Shown: positions 24,879 to 33,559, counted from the stretch's first letter. The stretch: DNA of 41,964 nucleotides from Planctomycetaceae bacterium (GCA_020426505.1 JAGQPX010000026.1:1-41964); one strand, 5' to 3'. A program made the numbers and translations. The notes: generated from the sequence alone by a model not told the origin.

Positions 24879-25532
24879 ATGTTGGCAGAGACGTCGGAAA
24901 CCCTGAAATCAGAACTGACCGACAAGTACGTCGTGGTGAGCGAGGGGGTTCCCGAACTCAAGCGCTTCGCGGGCCTCACCGGTCGGGTGAAGACTGTCAA
25001 CATGAATGGACGTGCCTTGGTCGAATTCAACGGGCCGGCGGACATCAGCTGGTACGACATTGACCCCAGTTACCTCAACGTCGTCGATGCTCCCCTTCCC
25101 AAGAAGAAGGCCGCAGCTCCGGCAGAGGACAAGCCCGCGGCCGCCAAACCGGCAGCAAAGAAAGCCGGCGGGATGAGCCCGCTCGAAATGGCCCGTCAGC
25201 AGGGAGCCGGAGGAGCAACCAAGAAACCGGCTTCGGCAGCCGGCGGTGAGAAGCAGCTGTCACCCTTGGAGATGGCACGTCAGCAGGGAGCAGCCGGAGC
25301 GGCCAAGCCAGCCGAGGCGAAACCCGCTGCGGCAGAAAAACCGGCCGGTGGTGCAAAGCTCTCGCCGCTCGAACTGGCCCGCCAACAGGGAGCGGCCACG
25401 TCGGGAGACGATGCCGCCGCAGAGACACCGGCTTCCGAGAAACCAACCGAGACCAAAAAGCCCGCGAGCGATGACACAGCCGGCCTCTCGCCGCTCGAAC
25501 TGGCACGACGTCAGGGACCCGCGAAGGGGTAA
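24879..25532 (+). CDS. SH3/KOW-like protein with four SPLExAR repeats
   Basis: 217 residues. The N-terminal 70 residues look like a small beta-barrel: VSEGVPELKRFAGLTGRV followed by ALVEFNG and WYDIDPSYLNVV. The rest is Ala/Lys/Pro-rich and predicted disordered. It carries four near-identical 11-residue motifs of the form (M/L)SPLE(M/L)AR(Q/R)QG at 99-109, 127-137, 161-171 and 203-213, the last almost at the C-terminus. Spacing grows from 28 to 34 to 42 residues. Such repeated helix-forming peptides on a flexible linker usually dock several copies of a partner. AAGG precedes the ATG by 9 bases. No partner can be named. Confidence 0.8.
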   Translation: MLAETSETLKSELTDKYVVVSEGVPELKRFAGLTGRVKTVNMNGRALVEFNGPADISWYDIDPSYLNVVDAPLPKKKAAAPAEDKPAAAKPAAKKAGGMSPLEMARQQGAGGATKKPASAAGGEKQLSPLEMARQQGAAGAAKPAEAKPAAAEKPAGGAKLSPLELARQQGAATSGDDAAAETPASEKPTETKKPASDDTAGLSPLELARRQGPAKG

Positions 25533-25688
25533 TGGCGTTGGTTCCGTTCTCCGAACGGTCGCAACGCCACAAGGAAGACGTCTTTGCCGTCGATCACAGA
25601 TCGACGCAACGAGGTGATCTTGGTCACCTGTCGCTTGCCAGATAGAATCCCTCTCCCCGTTGGCATTCACTCAATCGGAACAAAACCT

Positions 25689-26945
25689 TTGCGAATCGCA
25701 TACCTCGATTGTTCGACTGGCATCAGTGGCGACATGACGCTTGGTGCCCTGCTCGATGCGGGGGTCGATGCTGATGTCGTCCGTTGCGGGATCGACTCGC
25801 TCGGCATCGAAGGTGTGCGGCTGTCAGTGGGCGAAGTCGTGAAGGGCGGGTTCCGCGCCACCAAGGTGGACGTTGAACATCCCGAACAACACGCCCATCG
25901 GCATCTTAGCGATGTGCAGCGGTTGATCGACACGGCTGAGATCACCGACGCCCAGCGGGACCTCGCGCTGCGGATCTTCACAGCAGTCGCTCAGGCTGAG
26001 TCGACGGTGCACGGCATGCCGCTCGACAAAGTGCACTTTCATGAAGTCGGAGCGATTGACTCGATCGTCGACATCCTGGGGGCAGCCATCGGCTTTGACC
26101 TGCTCGGCGTCGACGAACTCGTGTGCAGTCCCCTGCCCCCCGGTCGAGGACAGATCAAGATCGATCACGGCATCTGCACCGTCCCCGCACCCGGAACAGC
26201 GGAACTTCTCAAAGGCATCCCGCTCGCTGATGTGCCGGTCGATGCGGAACTGACCACGCCGACGGGTGCGGCCATCGTCAAGGTCCTTGCTGACCGCTTC
26301 GGCCCCTTGCCCGCGATGACAATCGAACAGATCGGCTACGGAGCCGGCACGATGGACTTCCCCGGTCGTGCGAACCTGCTGCGATTGATCGTCGGCACGG
26401 CGACAGTTCCTGCTGACCACGATGTCGTGATGCTTCTGGAGTCGAACCTTGATGACGTCTCTCCGGAGATCATCGGCCACACCAAACAGAAGCTGCTCCA
26501 AGCGGGTGCCCTCGATGTTTACTCAACCGCGGTCCAGATGAAAAAGGACCGGCCCGGTATGATCCTTGGTGTGATCGCACGACCGGCTGAGGCAGACGCC
26601 ATCGAATCCATCATGTTCGCAGAGACCGGGACGTTCGGCATCCGCAGACAACGCATTGAACGTTCCGTGCGAGCAAGAGAGGCACACACGGTCGAGACAT
26701 GCTGGGGTCCCATCCTCGGCAAGGTCGGCTGGCGCGGTGCGGGCGATCAGGTTTTCACGCCGGAGTTTGACGACTGTGCCCGCGTGGCGCACGAACAGGG
26801 CATTCCATTGCGTGAGGTTTACCGTGCCGCCCTCGCTGCGTACGTGCCATCCACCGATGCTCCTGCGTCTGTCCCCGTCGTGCACCACCACGACCATGAT
26901 CACGACCATGATCACGACTCGGGACACACCCACGATCACGGATGA
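25689..26945 (+). CDS. larC: Nickel-pincer cofactor biosynthesis protein LarC
   Basis: 418 residues from a TTG at 25689 (then RIAYLDCSTGISGDMTLGAL), where the family begins. An ATG at 25584 would add 35 residues unlike the family and is less likely. LarC inserts nickel into the pyridinium bis-thiocarboxylate mononucleotide to form the pincer cofactor of lactate racemase-type enzymes. Supporting blocks are HRHLSDV, VHFHEVGAIDSIVDI, PTGAAI and LESNLDDVSPE. The C-terminal tail is very His/Asp-rich (HDHDHDHD), a likely nickel store. In some bacteria larC needs a programmed frameshift; here it is one open frame. No larA, larB or larE is in the window. Its stop overlaps an ATG at 26942. Confidence 0.93.
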   Translation: MRIAYLDCSTGISGDMTLGALLDAGVDADVVRCGIDSLGIEGVRLSVGEVVKGGFRATKVDVEHPEQHAHRHLSDVQRLIDTAEITDAQRDLALRIFTAVAQAESTVHGMPLDKVHFHEVGAIDSIVDILGAAIGFDLLGVDELVCSPLPPGRGQIKIDHGICTVPAPGTAELLKGIPLADVPVDAELTTPTGAAIVKVLADRFGPLPAMTIEQIGYGAGTMDFPGRANLLRLIVGTATVPADHDVVMLLESNLDDVSPEIIGHTKQKLLQAGALDVYSTAVQMKKDRPGMILGVIARPAEADAIESIMFAETGTFGIRRQRIERSVRAREAHTVETCWGPILGKVGWRGAGDQVFTPEFDDCARVAHEQGIPLREVYRAALAAYVPSTDAPASVPVVHHHDHDHDHDHDSGHTHDHG

Positions 26946-26974
26946 TCACTTTCATACGGACAGGAGGTCCGCCC

Positions 26975-27265
26975 ATGTTGACTGTTTCGCTGTGGCTCCT
27001 CGCAGCCGCACTCTCACTCGCAACCATCGCCCTGTCGATCGCCATCACACTCGACCGACGAGATCAGGACAGCCGTGCTCGTTCGCGAGGACCAGCACTG
27101 ATGGCTTCGGCGACCGACGACAAGCCGACCGTCGTCGAGTGGACGCACGATCTTGTACTGGGAAGCAATGAACCCGGAACATCACAGGCCCGTCCGGACA
27201 TCATTATCGGCCCGTGGTCATCGTCCAGCGTGAGAGTCGAGGACAAACCACGCAAAGCCGCATAG
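26975..27265 (+). CDS. Small single-helix membrane protein
   Basis: 96 residues from ATG 26975, which has a strong AGGAGG 7 bases upstream (26962-26967). An earlier ATG at 26942 overlaps the larC stop but lacks this site. One N-terminal transmembrane helix (TVSLWLLAAALSLATIALSIAI) is followed by a polar, probably disordered tail. Probably co-transcribed with larC. No family recognised. Confidence 0.65.
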   Translation: MLTVSLWLLAAALSLATIALSIAITLDRRDQDSRARSRGPALMASATDDKPTVVEWTHDLVLGSNEPGTSQARPDIIIGPWSSSSVRVEDKPRKAA

Positions 27266-27278
27266 TCAGTGCAAACTA

Positions 27279-27380
27279 TCAGAGCCGCGCCCGTGAGGAA
27301 GCGGTCGTTCACACGCATCGAATGATACCGGAACCACTCGACCTCAATCAGCGGTCGCTTCCTGACGGGCGCGGCTCTGA
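27279..27380 (+). repeat. Palindromic element, family A copy 2
   Basis: 102 bp; the ends TCAGAGCCGCGCCCGTGAGG and, on the other strand, TCAGAGCCGCGCCCGTCAGG are near-perfect inverted copies of about 32 bases. The middle has GTTCACACG and ACCTCAA words shared with copy 3. It exactly fills the gap between two convergent genes, where it could act as a two-way terminator. Confidence 0.88.
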
Positions 27381-27383
27381 AAA

Positions 27384-28706
27384 CTACTCTTCACCATCGA
27401 GGGATGCTTCGATGCGATACAGTGCCTTGTCCGTGCGGATGAACAGGGTGTTGCCGCTGACGGCGGGGGATGCTTTGATGCGGCCGTCGAGTTTGTTCGT
27501 CGCGATGACCTCTGGCTTGTCGTCGAGCGAGACGACTTTGGTCTGCCCCGTCTCGCTGCAGAAGTAAATGTGTTTACCGTCCGTTAGCGGCGAGGCGGAG
27601 TAGTTGCCGCCCAGTCGTTTGAGCCACACACGCTCGCCGGTCGAGACATCAAGGGCCGTTCCGACTCCTTTGTCCGAAACGATGAACACGCGACCATCAA
27701 TCACGAGTGGCGAGGGGGTCTCCGGCGCCTGCTTGTCGTACGACCAGCGGACGTGGCTGCCGGTCACATTTCCTCGACCATCAAGACTGACCGCGAGTAA
27801 CTCTGTGTCGAAGAACCCGGTGCAGAGATAGGCGACGCCGTTTGCTGAGACGGGGGCCGGCACGGTCGAGAAGCCGGTGTAGGTGACGTGCCACAGTTCT
27901 TCGCCGGTCCGTGGATCATACGCATGTGCCTGATCGGCTCCGGGGCTGATCAATTGTGACTGCCCTTCATGCTCGACTAGCAGACACGACGCAAAGGCAC
28001 GTTTGGTGATCGGGTTCTCTCGGTAGGGAGCCGATCGATTCGTTCGCCAGCGTTCCTCACCGGTCTTCGTATCCAGAGCCACCACGTACTGATGATCGGC
28101 TCCGTCACAGTTGAAAATTAGCAGGTCCTCAAACAACACGGGCGAACTCCCCGGCCCTCCCTGATGCTCGATAACGTGATCCGTGTCTCGCCACAGGACC
28201 TCGCCCGACTGTGTGTCGAGACATGCGGTGCCGTATCGTCCATAGTGCACGTACAACCGACCCGCCTCAATCGCCGGTGTCGGTGATGCATACGTGTTGT
28301 CCTGATGAATCTCCAGCACCTCACTCGGCTCGAACACGATCACACGCAGCACAATCTCGCCCGTCTCACGATCGAGACCGTAAGCCCCTAGCTTCTTGCC
28401 ATTGTCTGAGGCTGTTGTGATCCAAACCTGGTCTTCCCAGATCACGGGCGACGAATGACCTGCTCCTTCGAGCGGCGTCTTCCAGACCACGTTCTCACGT
28501 TCACTCCACCGCACGGGCAACTCGGACCCCACCGCATACCCCTGCCCCGTCGGCCCCCGAAACTGCGGCCAATTGGTTGGCCCGTCTCCGAGAGTTGATT
28601 GGCAGAACAGAAAGGAGAAGGTCAAGGCGAAGAGAACGGTTCGTTTCACCGCGGAGACGCAGAGACGCGGAGACGCGCGGAGATACGGTTGGTCTTTCGC
28701 TAACAT
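27384..28706 (-). CDS. Secreted PQQ-type beta-propeller protein
   Basis: 440 residues from ATG 28706. A GTG at 28649 would give 421 residues beginning (M)KRTVLFALTFSFLFCQSTLG, a textbook signal peptide, and may be the true start; the codons between the two starts come from repeat DNA. The mature protein opens WPQFRGPTGQG, common in planctomycete propeller proteins. It then shows repeated blades of the form LDTQSGEVLWR, LDTKTGEERWR, YDPRTGEELWH and LDVSTGERVWL. It is probably periplasmic and is a binding or scaffolding propeller. Quinoprotein active-site residues are not evident, so oxidoreductase activity is not claimed. Confidence 0.88.
   Translation of the reverse strand: MLAKDQPYLRASPRLCVSAVKRTVLFALTFSFLFCQSTLGDGPTNWPQFRGPTGQGYAVGSELPVRWSERENVVWKTPLEGAGHSSPVIWEDQVWITTASDNGKKLGAYGLDRETGEIVLRVIVFEPSEVLEIHQDNTYASPTPAIEAGRLYVHYGRYGTACLDTQSGEVLWRDTDHVIEHQGGPGSSPVLFEDLLIFNCDGADHQYVVALDTKTGEERWRTNRSAPYRENPITKRAFASCLLVEHEGQSQLISPGADQAHAYDPRTGEELWHVTYTGFSTVPAPVSANGVAYLCTGFFDTELLAVSLDGRGNVTGSHVRWSYDKQAPETPSPLVIDGRVFIVSDKGVGTALDVSTGERVWLKRLGGNYSASPLTDGKHIYFCSETGQTKVVSLDDKPEVIATNKLDGRIKASPAVSGNTLFIRTDKALYRIEASLDGEE
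28643..28682 (+). repeat. GTTTCACCGCGGAGACGCAG repeat, left copy
   Basis: A 22-base core starting GTTTCACCGCGGAGACGCAG (28643-28664) is followed by ACGCGGAGACGCGCGGAGA. The exact core occurs in reverse orientation at 29258-29279. The two copies bracket the small nuclease-like gene. The GTG of the alternative PQQ-protein start lies inside this core on the minus strand. Confidence 0.8.
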
Positions 28707-28746
28707 GGAGCAAATCTCGTCTTTTTCACCATCGATCGTACTCGGA

Positions 28747-29181
28747 TCAACGTCCACGTTTGTTGAGGAACTTTTTGATCTGATGCCAGTCATTGCGATA
28801 GCGATCAACATGTGGAACGTCTGAGAGGACGAGTTTGTCCAGCTTCTGACGCCGATAGTATTTCTTGACAATCGAGACTGGCAGAATGAAATAGTCTGGG
28901 TCTCTGACAGCTTCGGGGGCACGTGCGGTTCCTCTGTTCAGAAAGGCCGCAACGACGAAATCTGTGTCAAAGTTCTTGATGAAGAAAGCGCGTGCAGATG
29001 TCGCCCAGCGGCTCTTGACCTGTATACGAGCACTGCGGTTCTTGTTGGGCCAAGTCGCAACGATGTCATACCCAGGCATATTGGTGTACGTCTTGTAAGC
29101 TGGGATGCCATGCAGTAACAAGTTCCCCAGGACCAAGAACTCTGCCCCTTCTGATTCAAGCTTGGTATCTCTTCTTGGCAT
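28747..29181 (-). CDS. Small PD-(D/E)XK nuclease-like protein
   Basis: 144 residues. The ATG is preceded by a strong GGGAGG site. The likely nuclease core is GYDIVATWPNKNRSARIQVKSRW: Asp of GYDI and the Gln-Val-Lys of IQVKS fit the D...(E/Q)xK metal-binding pattern, with an N-terminal helix carrying Glu (LESEGAEFLVLGNLLLHG). Such small proteins resemble the restriction-endonuclease-like folds found in solitary or toxin-like genes. No methylase or partner gene is adjacent. It is flanked by inverted copies of one dispersed repeat, which points to acquisition as a unit. The substrate is unknown. Confidence 0.7.
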   Translation of the reverse strand: MPRRDTKLESEGAEFLVLGNLLLHGIPAYKTYTNMPGYDIVATWPNKNRSARIQVKSRWATSARAFFIKNFDTDFVVAAFLNRGTARAPEAVRDPDYFILPVSIVKKYYRRQKLDKLVLSDVPHVDRYRNDWHQIKKFLNKRGR

Positions 29182-29238
29182 GTGACCCTCCCCAGCTACA
29201 CGACGAATCCTTCATGTGCTCTTCCGCGTGCGTGCCCC

Positions 29239-29279
29239 GGTCGACTCTCCGCGCGTCCTCTGCGTCTCCGCGGTGAAAC
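29239..29279 (-). repeat. GTTTCACCGCGGAGACGCAG repeat, right copy
   Basis: Reverse-oriented copy with the same 22-base core at 29258-29279 and the shorter extension GACGCGCGGAGA. It lies between the nuclease-like gene and the FG-GAP/hydrolase gene. Confidence 0.8.
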
Positions 29280-29282
29280 CAA

Positions 29283-31451
29283 TCATCGCAAGGCCTCACC
29301 CAACCATTTGTACGCTGCCTCGCGGATGTCGGTCGGGAAGTCGTGGCCGACGTTGGGGGTCTCCAGTCGGACTGCTTGATAGTCGCGTGAACGGAGTCGG
29401 TCGTAGACCGGTTCGACCGCCTGTACGGCGGATCTGACGCCTTTGATCTCGAAGTTGCTGTCTTCGATCGGGGCATTGATGAAGATCGGACGCGGGGCGA
29501 TGGCGGCGAGTACTTCCTGGAAGTCGAACGGTACGCGGTCCGGGTCGTTGCCGTACTCGCTGGCGATACGGGGCATGTAACGCAGACTGGTCCAGCCTTT
29601 GAGGTCACCACCGTAATACTGATGAAACTCCGTGAACCCGCAACTCGTGACGACCGCGTTCAGCCGCTGATCGAAGGCAGCGGTGAACAGTGCATTGTGT
29701 CCGCCGAGCGAATGGCCGATGACGCCGATGCGATCCGGATTCACCTCGGGAAGCGTCTCCAGATAGTCGACACTGCGGATGTTGTTCCAGATGGCTTTCA
29801 TGGACCCGCTCTGCCAGCGGTCGGCTGCCGCCTCGAAATCGAACGTGTCCTCACCGAACGATGGGTAATCGGGCGCGAGGCAAACGTATCCCCGATTGGC
29901 CAGTTCGTGCGCATAGCGCAGGTTCGGCTTGCCTCCGAGTCCGACCGGCTCGTCCTTGCCGATGCGGACCGTTTGATGCAGACAAAGCATGGCCGAAGCA
30001 CGTTCGGTCAAGTCGTTTGGCATCAGCAGCCATGCGAACACACGTTCATCCGGAGCCGCCGCGAAGGTGACTCGGTAACGACGGTATTGCTCGGATTCCT
30101 CGACCAGTTCCCGCTGTGCATTGAGCGGCACCCGCAACTCCGGACCGGGAAGCGGCCCCATCGCTTGCTGCATCCCCGCGAGAATGTGAGCCCGCCGCAG
30201 TCCTGCATCGTCCGGCGTCTCGATCGCCTTCAACTCGCCACTCGCATCACGCACGACGGAGACGTCGGTGTGATCGGGATACTCGATCGACAGCCCTTCC
30301 GCGTGTGACGTCGCAGGCAACTCAGTTTCGTTGACATGCAGATTTTCCAACAGGCACAGCCCGCCGCGTGTCGGACAGAGCAAATCGACATCACCGTCCG
30401 CGTCGAGGTCGACTGCCTTGGGGTCGAGGTCCATGCCGGCTCGTGAGCCCCAGTCGAGGATGTGTCGCCTCCATGTGCGTGACTGCTCATCGAACTGATA
30501 CGCCAGCACGACCATCGGATCGTACTCGCCGGGGTCCTTGCCATCGTGACCGAGATAACGCTTGCCCGTCACAATTTCATCACGTCCGTCGTTGTCGAGA
30601 TCTGCCAGTAGCAATGTATGCAGCTGTGACCATTCGGTGTCGATCACGTGCATCTGCCACAAACGACCACTTGCGGTTTTGCTGTTCCCCGTTTGCTCCA
30701 GCCAGTACAGACCGGTGCGATGTCCCCTGCCCCAGATGATGTCGGCATCACCGTCCCGGTCGACGTCATGCACGAGAATGGGCACACTCGCATCACGGTG
30801 CAGCACGAACTCGGGTTGCCACTCCCAGCGACCATTGACTCGATCTTCTGGTGGCTTTGCCCAGCCTTTGTCTCCGATGACATCGCCACGTCCGTCGCCG
30901 TCAATGTCGCCAAAACCGATGCCGTGCCCCGCGAGTTGGATCGGTAAATCGTGTCGCGCCCATGTGTCGCTATCGAACGACCACCACGCTGCAAACTCCT
31001 TTCCGGCAGGCAGTACATCTATGCGGCCATCACCGTCGATGTCGTACAGCCGTCCCGTCTCCATGTGTCCGGGTGTCGCGACCTTGTGGGTGGGCCACTC
31101 ACCCTCGGATCCGACGTTTTCAATCCAGAAGATCGATTCGCTGCGGTAGTTGGCACTGATAAAGTCGAGCCGTCCGTCGCCGTTCACATCGAGCGGGAGG
31201 TTCGAGTAGTCATCGTACCGGCCGCGAATCTCCTGCACTTCTCGCAGGAAGCGTTTCTGCCATGAGGGTGCCTCATACCACCAGCCGCCGGAGACGATGT
31301 CGAGACGTCCATCCTGATTGACGTCGATCGCCGCCGCAGCGGGGAACGTCGAATCGAGATTGATGTCGTGATGGTGAAAGTTGAGATCGCCGGCGACGTT
31401 CAATTTCGGATGTATCAGTAGCAGTGCCAAGACCGAGAGAAGACATCGCAT
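29283..31451 (-). CDS. Secreted FG-GAP repeat protein fused to an alpha/beta hydrolase
   Basis: 722 residues. A signal peptide (MRCLLSVLALLLIH) leads into about seven calcium-binding FG-GAP/VCBS repeats of the DxNxDGxxD type (DVNQDGRLD, DVNGDGRLD, DIDGDGRID, DIDGDGRGD, DVDRDGDAD, DLDNDGRDE, DLDADGDVD), covering about residues 40-370. The C-terminal half (about 430-722) is a dienelactone-hydrolase/acetyl-xylan-esterase-like domain. It has GHSLGG as nucleophile elbow near residue 580, and a late NVGHDFP gives the catalytic His. It probably hydrolyses an ester or carbohydrate outside the cytoplasm while the propeller binds the substrate. The single frame is open throughout. Confidence 0.88.
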   Translation of the reverse strand: MRCLLSVLALLLIHPKLNVAGDLNFHHHDINLDSTFPAAAAIDVNQDGRLDIVSGGWWYEAPSWQKRFLREVQEIRGRYDDYSNLPLDVNGDGRLDFISANYRSESIFWIENVGSEGEWPTHKVATPGHMETGRLYDIDGDGRIDVLPAGKEFAAWWSFDSDTWARHDLPIQLAGHGIGFGDIDGDGRGDVIGDKGWAKPPEDRVNGRWEWQPEFVLHRDASVPILVHDVDRDGDADIIWGRGHRTGLYWLEQTGNSKTASGRLWQMHVIDTEWSQLHTLLLADLDNDGRDEIVTGKRYLGHDGKDPGEYDPMVVLAYQFDEQSRTWRRHILDWGSRAGMDLDPKAVDLDADGDVDLLCPTRGGLCLLENLHVNETELPATSHAEGLSIEYPDHTDVSVVRDASGELKAIETPDDAGLRRAHILAGMQQAMGPLPGPELRVPLNAQRELVEESEQYRRYRVTFAAAPDERVFAWLLMPNDLTERASAMLCLHQTVRIGKDEPVGLGGKPNLRYAHELANRGYVCLAPDYPSFGEDTFDFEAAADRWQSGSMKAIWNNIRSVDYLETLPEVNPDRIGVIGHSLGGHNALFTAAFDQRLNAVVTSCGFTEFHQYYGGDLKGWTSLRYMPRIASEYGNDPDRVPFDFQEVLAAIAPRPIFINAPIEDSNFEIKGVRSAVQAVEPVYDRLRSRDYQAVRLETPNVGHDFPTDIREAAYKWLGEALR

Positions 31452-31523
31452 GTCGAATGTCCGTGTGTGTGGCGAAAGGACGACGGTGTTTCATTGTCGT
31501 CGATTCGTGACCGGATACAATGG

Positions 31524-31611
31524 AGAGAAAGGCGGCCGTTCACACGCGTGGTCATGCTGCAGAGCGTCACAACCTCAACCTGCGGCCGCTTCCTTACGGG
31601 CGCGGCTCTGA
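31524..31611 (+). repeat. Palindromic element, family A copy 3 (left end shortened)
   Basis: The right arm GCGGCCGCTTCCTTACGGGC through GCGGCTCTGA is full length. The left arm keeps only GGCGGCCGTTCACACG. The middle shares GTTCACACG and CAACCTCAA with copy 2. It lies between the end of the dehydratase gene and the FG-GAP/hydrolase start. Confidence 0.75.
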
Positions 31612-31621
31612 TTGCAACAAC

Positions 31622-33484
31622 TCACGCGGCAGCTTTGAGACGTGAGGGAACCCATTTGCTGTCGGAGTAGGTCGCGACGACCGCTTGCAGGGTTTCGAGC
31701 ATGTGGTCCCGTTCGCCGTAGGCGGCCTGTTCGAGGCGGCGGATGTCGGCGATCATCGCGGTCAGCGGCGGCACGTTGTCGGCAGAGCCGGTGTAGATCT
31801 TCTCGTGGACCTTTTTCGCTCCGCTCTCCGAAGCATAGAACAGCTCTTCGTACAGTTTCTCACCCGGTCGCATGCCGGTGAAGGTGATGTCGATGTCATC
31901 AGGATATCTCAGGCCCGAGAGCAGAATGAGGTCGCGGGCCAGATCGACGATTTTGACCGGCTGACCCATGTCGAGAATGAGCACGTCGCCCGAGTGACCG
32001 ATCGCACCGGCTTGCAGCACCAGTTGGACCGCTTCCGGGATCGTCATGAAGAAGCGAGTCATATCGGGGTGCGTGACGGTGACCGGGCCGCCTTCCTCAA
32101 TCTGCTGGCGGAACGTTGGCACGACGCTGCCGACCGAGTTGAGCACGTTCCCGAAGCGGACAGCGACAAACTTCGTCAGCGACTCGGACGCGACCGATTG
32201 CAAATACTTCTCCGCGACGAGTTTCGTCGCGCCCATCACACTGGTGGGCCGTACGGCCTTGTCGGTCGAGATCATCACGAACCGCTCGACGTCAAACCGG
32301 TCTGCAAGGTCGACGACTGCTTTGGTGCCCATCACGTTGTTGAGCACGGCTGCCTGCGGGTTGTCCTCCATCAACGGGACATGCTTATAGGCAGCTGCGT
32401 GGAAGATGATTTCCGGGCGATGCTGCTCCATCACACGAGACATGGTCGCCTCGTCGAGGATATCTGCCATCACGAAATGGATGTCAACATCCTCGGGCAT
32501 CTCCTTGCGGAACTCTTGCTCGATGGTGAATACGCCAATCTCAGATTGATCGACAATCACGAGCGATGTCGGTTTCAGGGCTCGGATCTGTCGGCACAGT
32601 TCACTGCCGATGCTGCCCGCTCCGCCTGTCACGAGGACGCGTCGACCGGTGACGTAACCGCGAATGGCACGCATGTCGAGATTGTTTGGTTCGCGACGCA
32701 GCAGGTCGGAGACGGTCAGGTCACGGATGCCCAGCTTGAACCGGCCGTCCACAATCTCGTCGACCGCAGGGATGACGTGCACCTTGACGTCCGCGTGTGC
32801 ACAGTCTCGCAGCAGCGCACGAGCTTCCTGTCCGGGGATGTCAGCCGGGATGAGGAGTGTCTTTGCCCCTGTGCGACGGACGAGCTCCTCCCATCCCTGT
32901 TGTTCAGCGTGGACCTGCAGGCCGGCGATGAGCGTCTTCTGGGTATGGCTGTCGGAGTCCACAAAGCCGACGACGCGATAGTCATGCACACCTGAACTCG
33001 CGCGGGCATTGAGCATCCGCAGAATGCCGATCGAGTCTTTGCCAACACCGTAGATCAGCGTCGACTCAAGCTTTTCTCCGTTGAGTTTGGGCCGCAGCAC
33101 TTCGGAGTGCGTTCGAGCAGCGACTCGCACAAACCCAAGGACAAGCAGTGACAGAATCGCATCAGTGATGATGATCGAGCGGGGGACCGGTTTGTCGCCA
33201 AACGGAATGAGGTTGAAGAACAGAAAGGCGATCGTCGTGCCGAAGGTCATGATGCCCAATGCGGCGATGTCGCTGATTGAGGCATAGCGATACGTGCGAC
33301 GCCATTCGCCCGTCAGCACGCAGCCGGCCGCCTTGAGAATCAGCACGAAGGGAAGCGACGACCAGAACACCAGCCGAAAGGACTGCGGCACGTCGAAGTC
33401 AAACCGCAGCTGAAATGCGCCTGCGTAACAGACGGCCATCACGGCGAAGTACACCGGCAGAATGGCGGCGAGTCGATGTTTCAT
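31622..33484 (-). CDS. Nucleotide-sugar 4,6-dehydratase, CapD/WbpM/PglF type
   Basis: 620 residues from ATG 33484, preceded by GGGAG; an earlier ATG at 33556 adds 24 polar residues. Four transmembrane helices come first (to about residue 125), then a CoA-binding-like domain, then an SDR catalytic domain with NAD-binding VTGGAGSIGSE (285-295). The active-site segment is STDKAVRPTSVMGATK (ending 421), where Met replaces the usual Tyr, as in WbpM and PglF. It should convert UDP-GlcNAc to the 4-keto-6-deoxy sugar at the membrane. It is the last gene of the minus-strand polysaccharide cluster, 75 bp after the DegT aminotransferase. Confidence 0.93.
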   Translation of the reverse strand: MKHRLAAILPVYFAVMAVCYAGAFQLRFDFDVPQSFRLVFWSSLPFVLILKAAGCVLTGEWRRTYRYASISDIAALGIMTFGTTIAFLFFNLIPFGDKPVPRSIIITDAILSLLVLGFVRVAARTHSEVLRPKLNGEKLESTLIYGVGKDSIGILRMLNARASSGVHDYRVVGFVDSDSHTQKTLIAGLQVHAEQQGWEELVRRTGAKTLLIPADIPGQEARALLRDCAHADVKVHVIPAVDEIVDGRFKLGIRDLTVSDLLRREPNNLDMRAIRGYVTGRRVLVTGGAGSIGSELCRQIRALKPTSLVIVDQSEIGVFTIEQEFRKEMPEDVDIHFVMADILDEATMSRVMEQHRPEIIFHAAAYKHVPLMEDNPQAAVLNNVMGTKAVVDLADRFDVERFVMISTDKAVRPTSVMGATKLVAEKYLQSVASESLTKFVAVRFGNVLNSVGSVVPTFRQQIEEGGPVTVTHPDMTRFFMTIPEAVQLVLQAGAIGHSGDVLILDMGQPVKIVDLARDLILLSGLRYPDDIDITFTGMRPGEKLYEELFYASESGAKKVHEKIYTGSADNVPPLTAMIADIRRLEQAAYGERDHMLETLQAVVATYSDSKWVPSRLKAAA

Positions 33485-33559
33485 CTTGGCTCCCGAATCC
33501 GTCCCTGGTTTTCGGAAGGTGTTGCTCGCCGGCGAACGCCACCGGCTCGTGTCCACCTC

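Noticed and set aside
25584..25688. 35-residue N-terminal extension of LarC from an ATG
   Set aside because: The residues do not resemble the family, and a TTG at the family start explains the gene better.
31685..32995. 436-codon plus-strand open frame opposite the dehydratase gene
   Set aside because: It is a shadow of the strongly supported dehydratase; the translation is His/Arg/Asp-rich with no recognisable motif.
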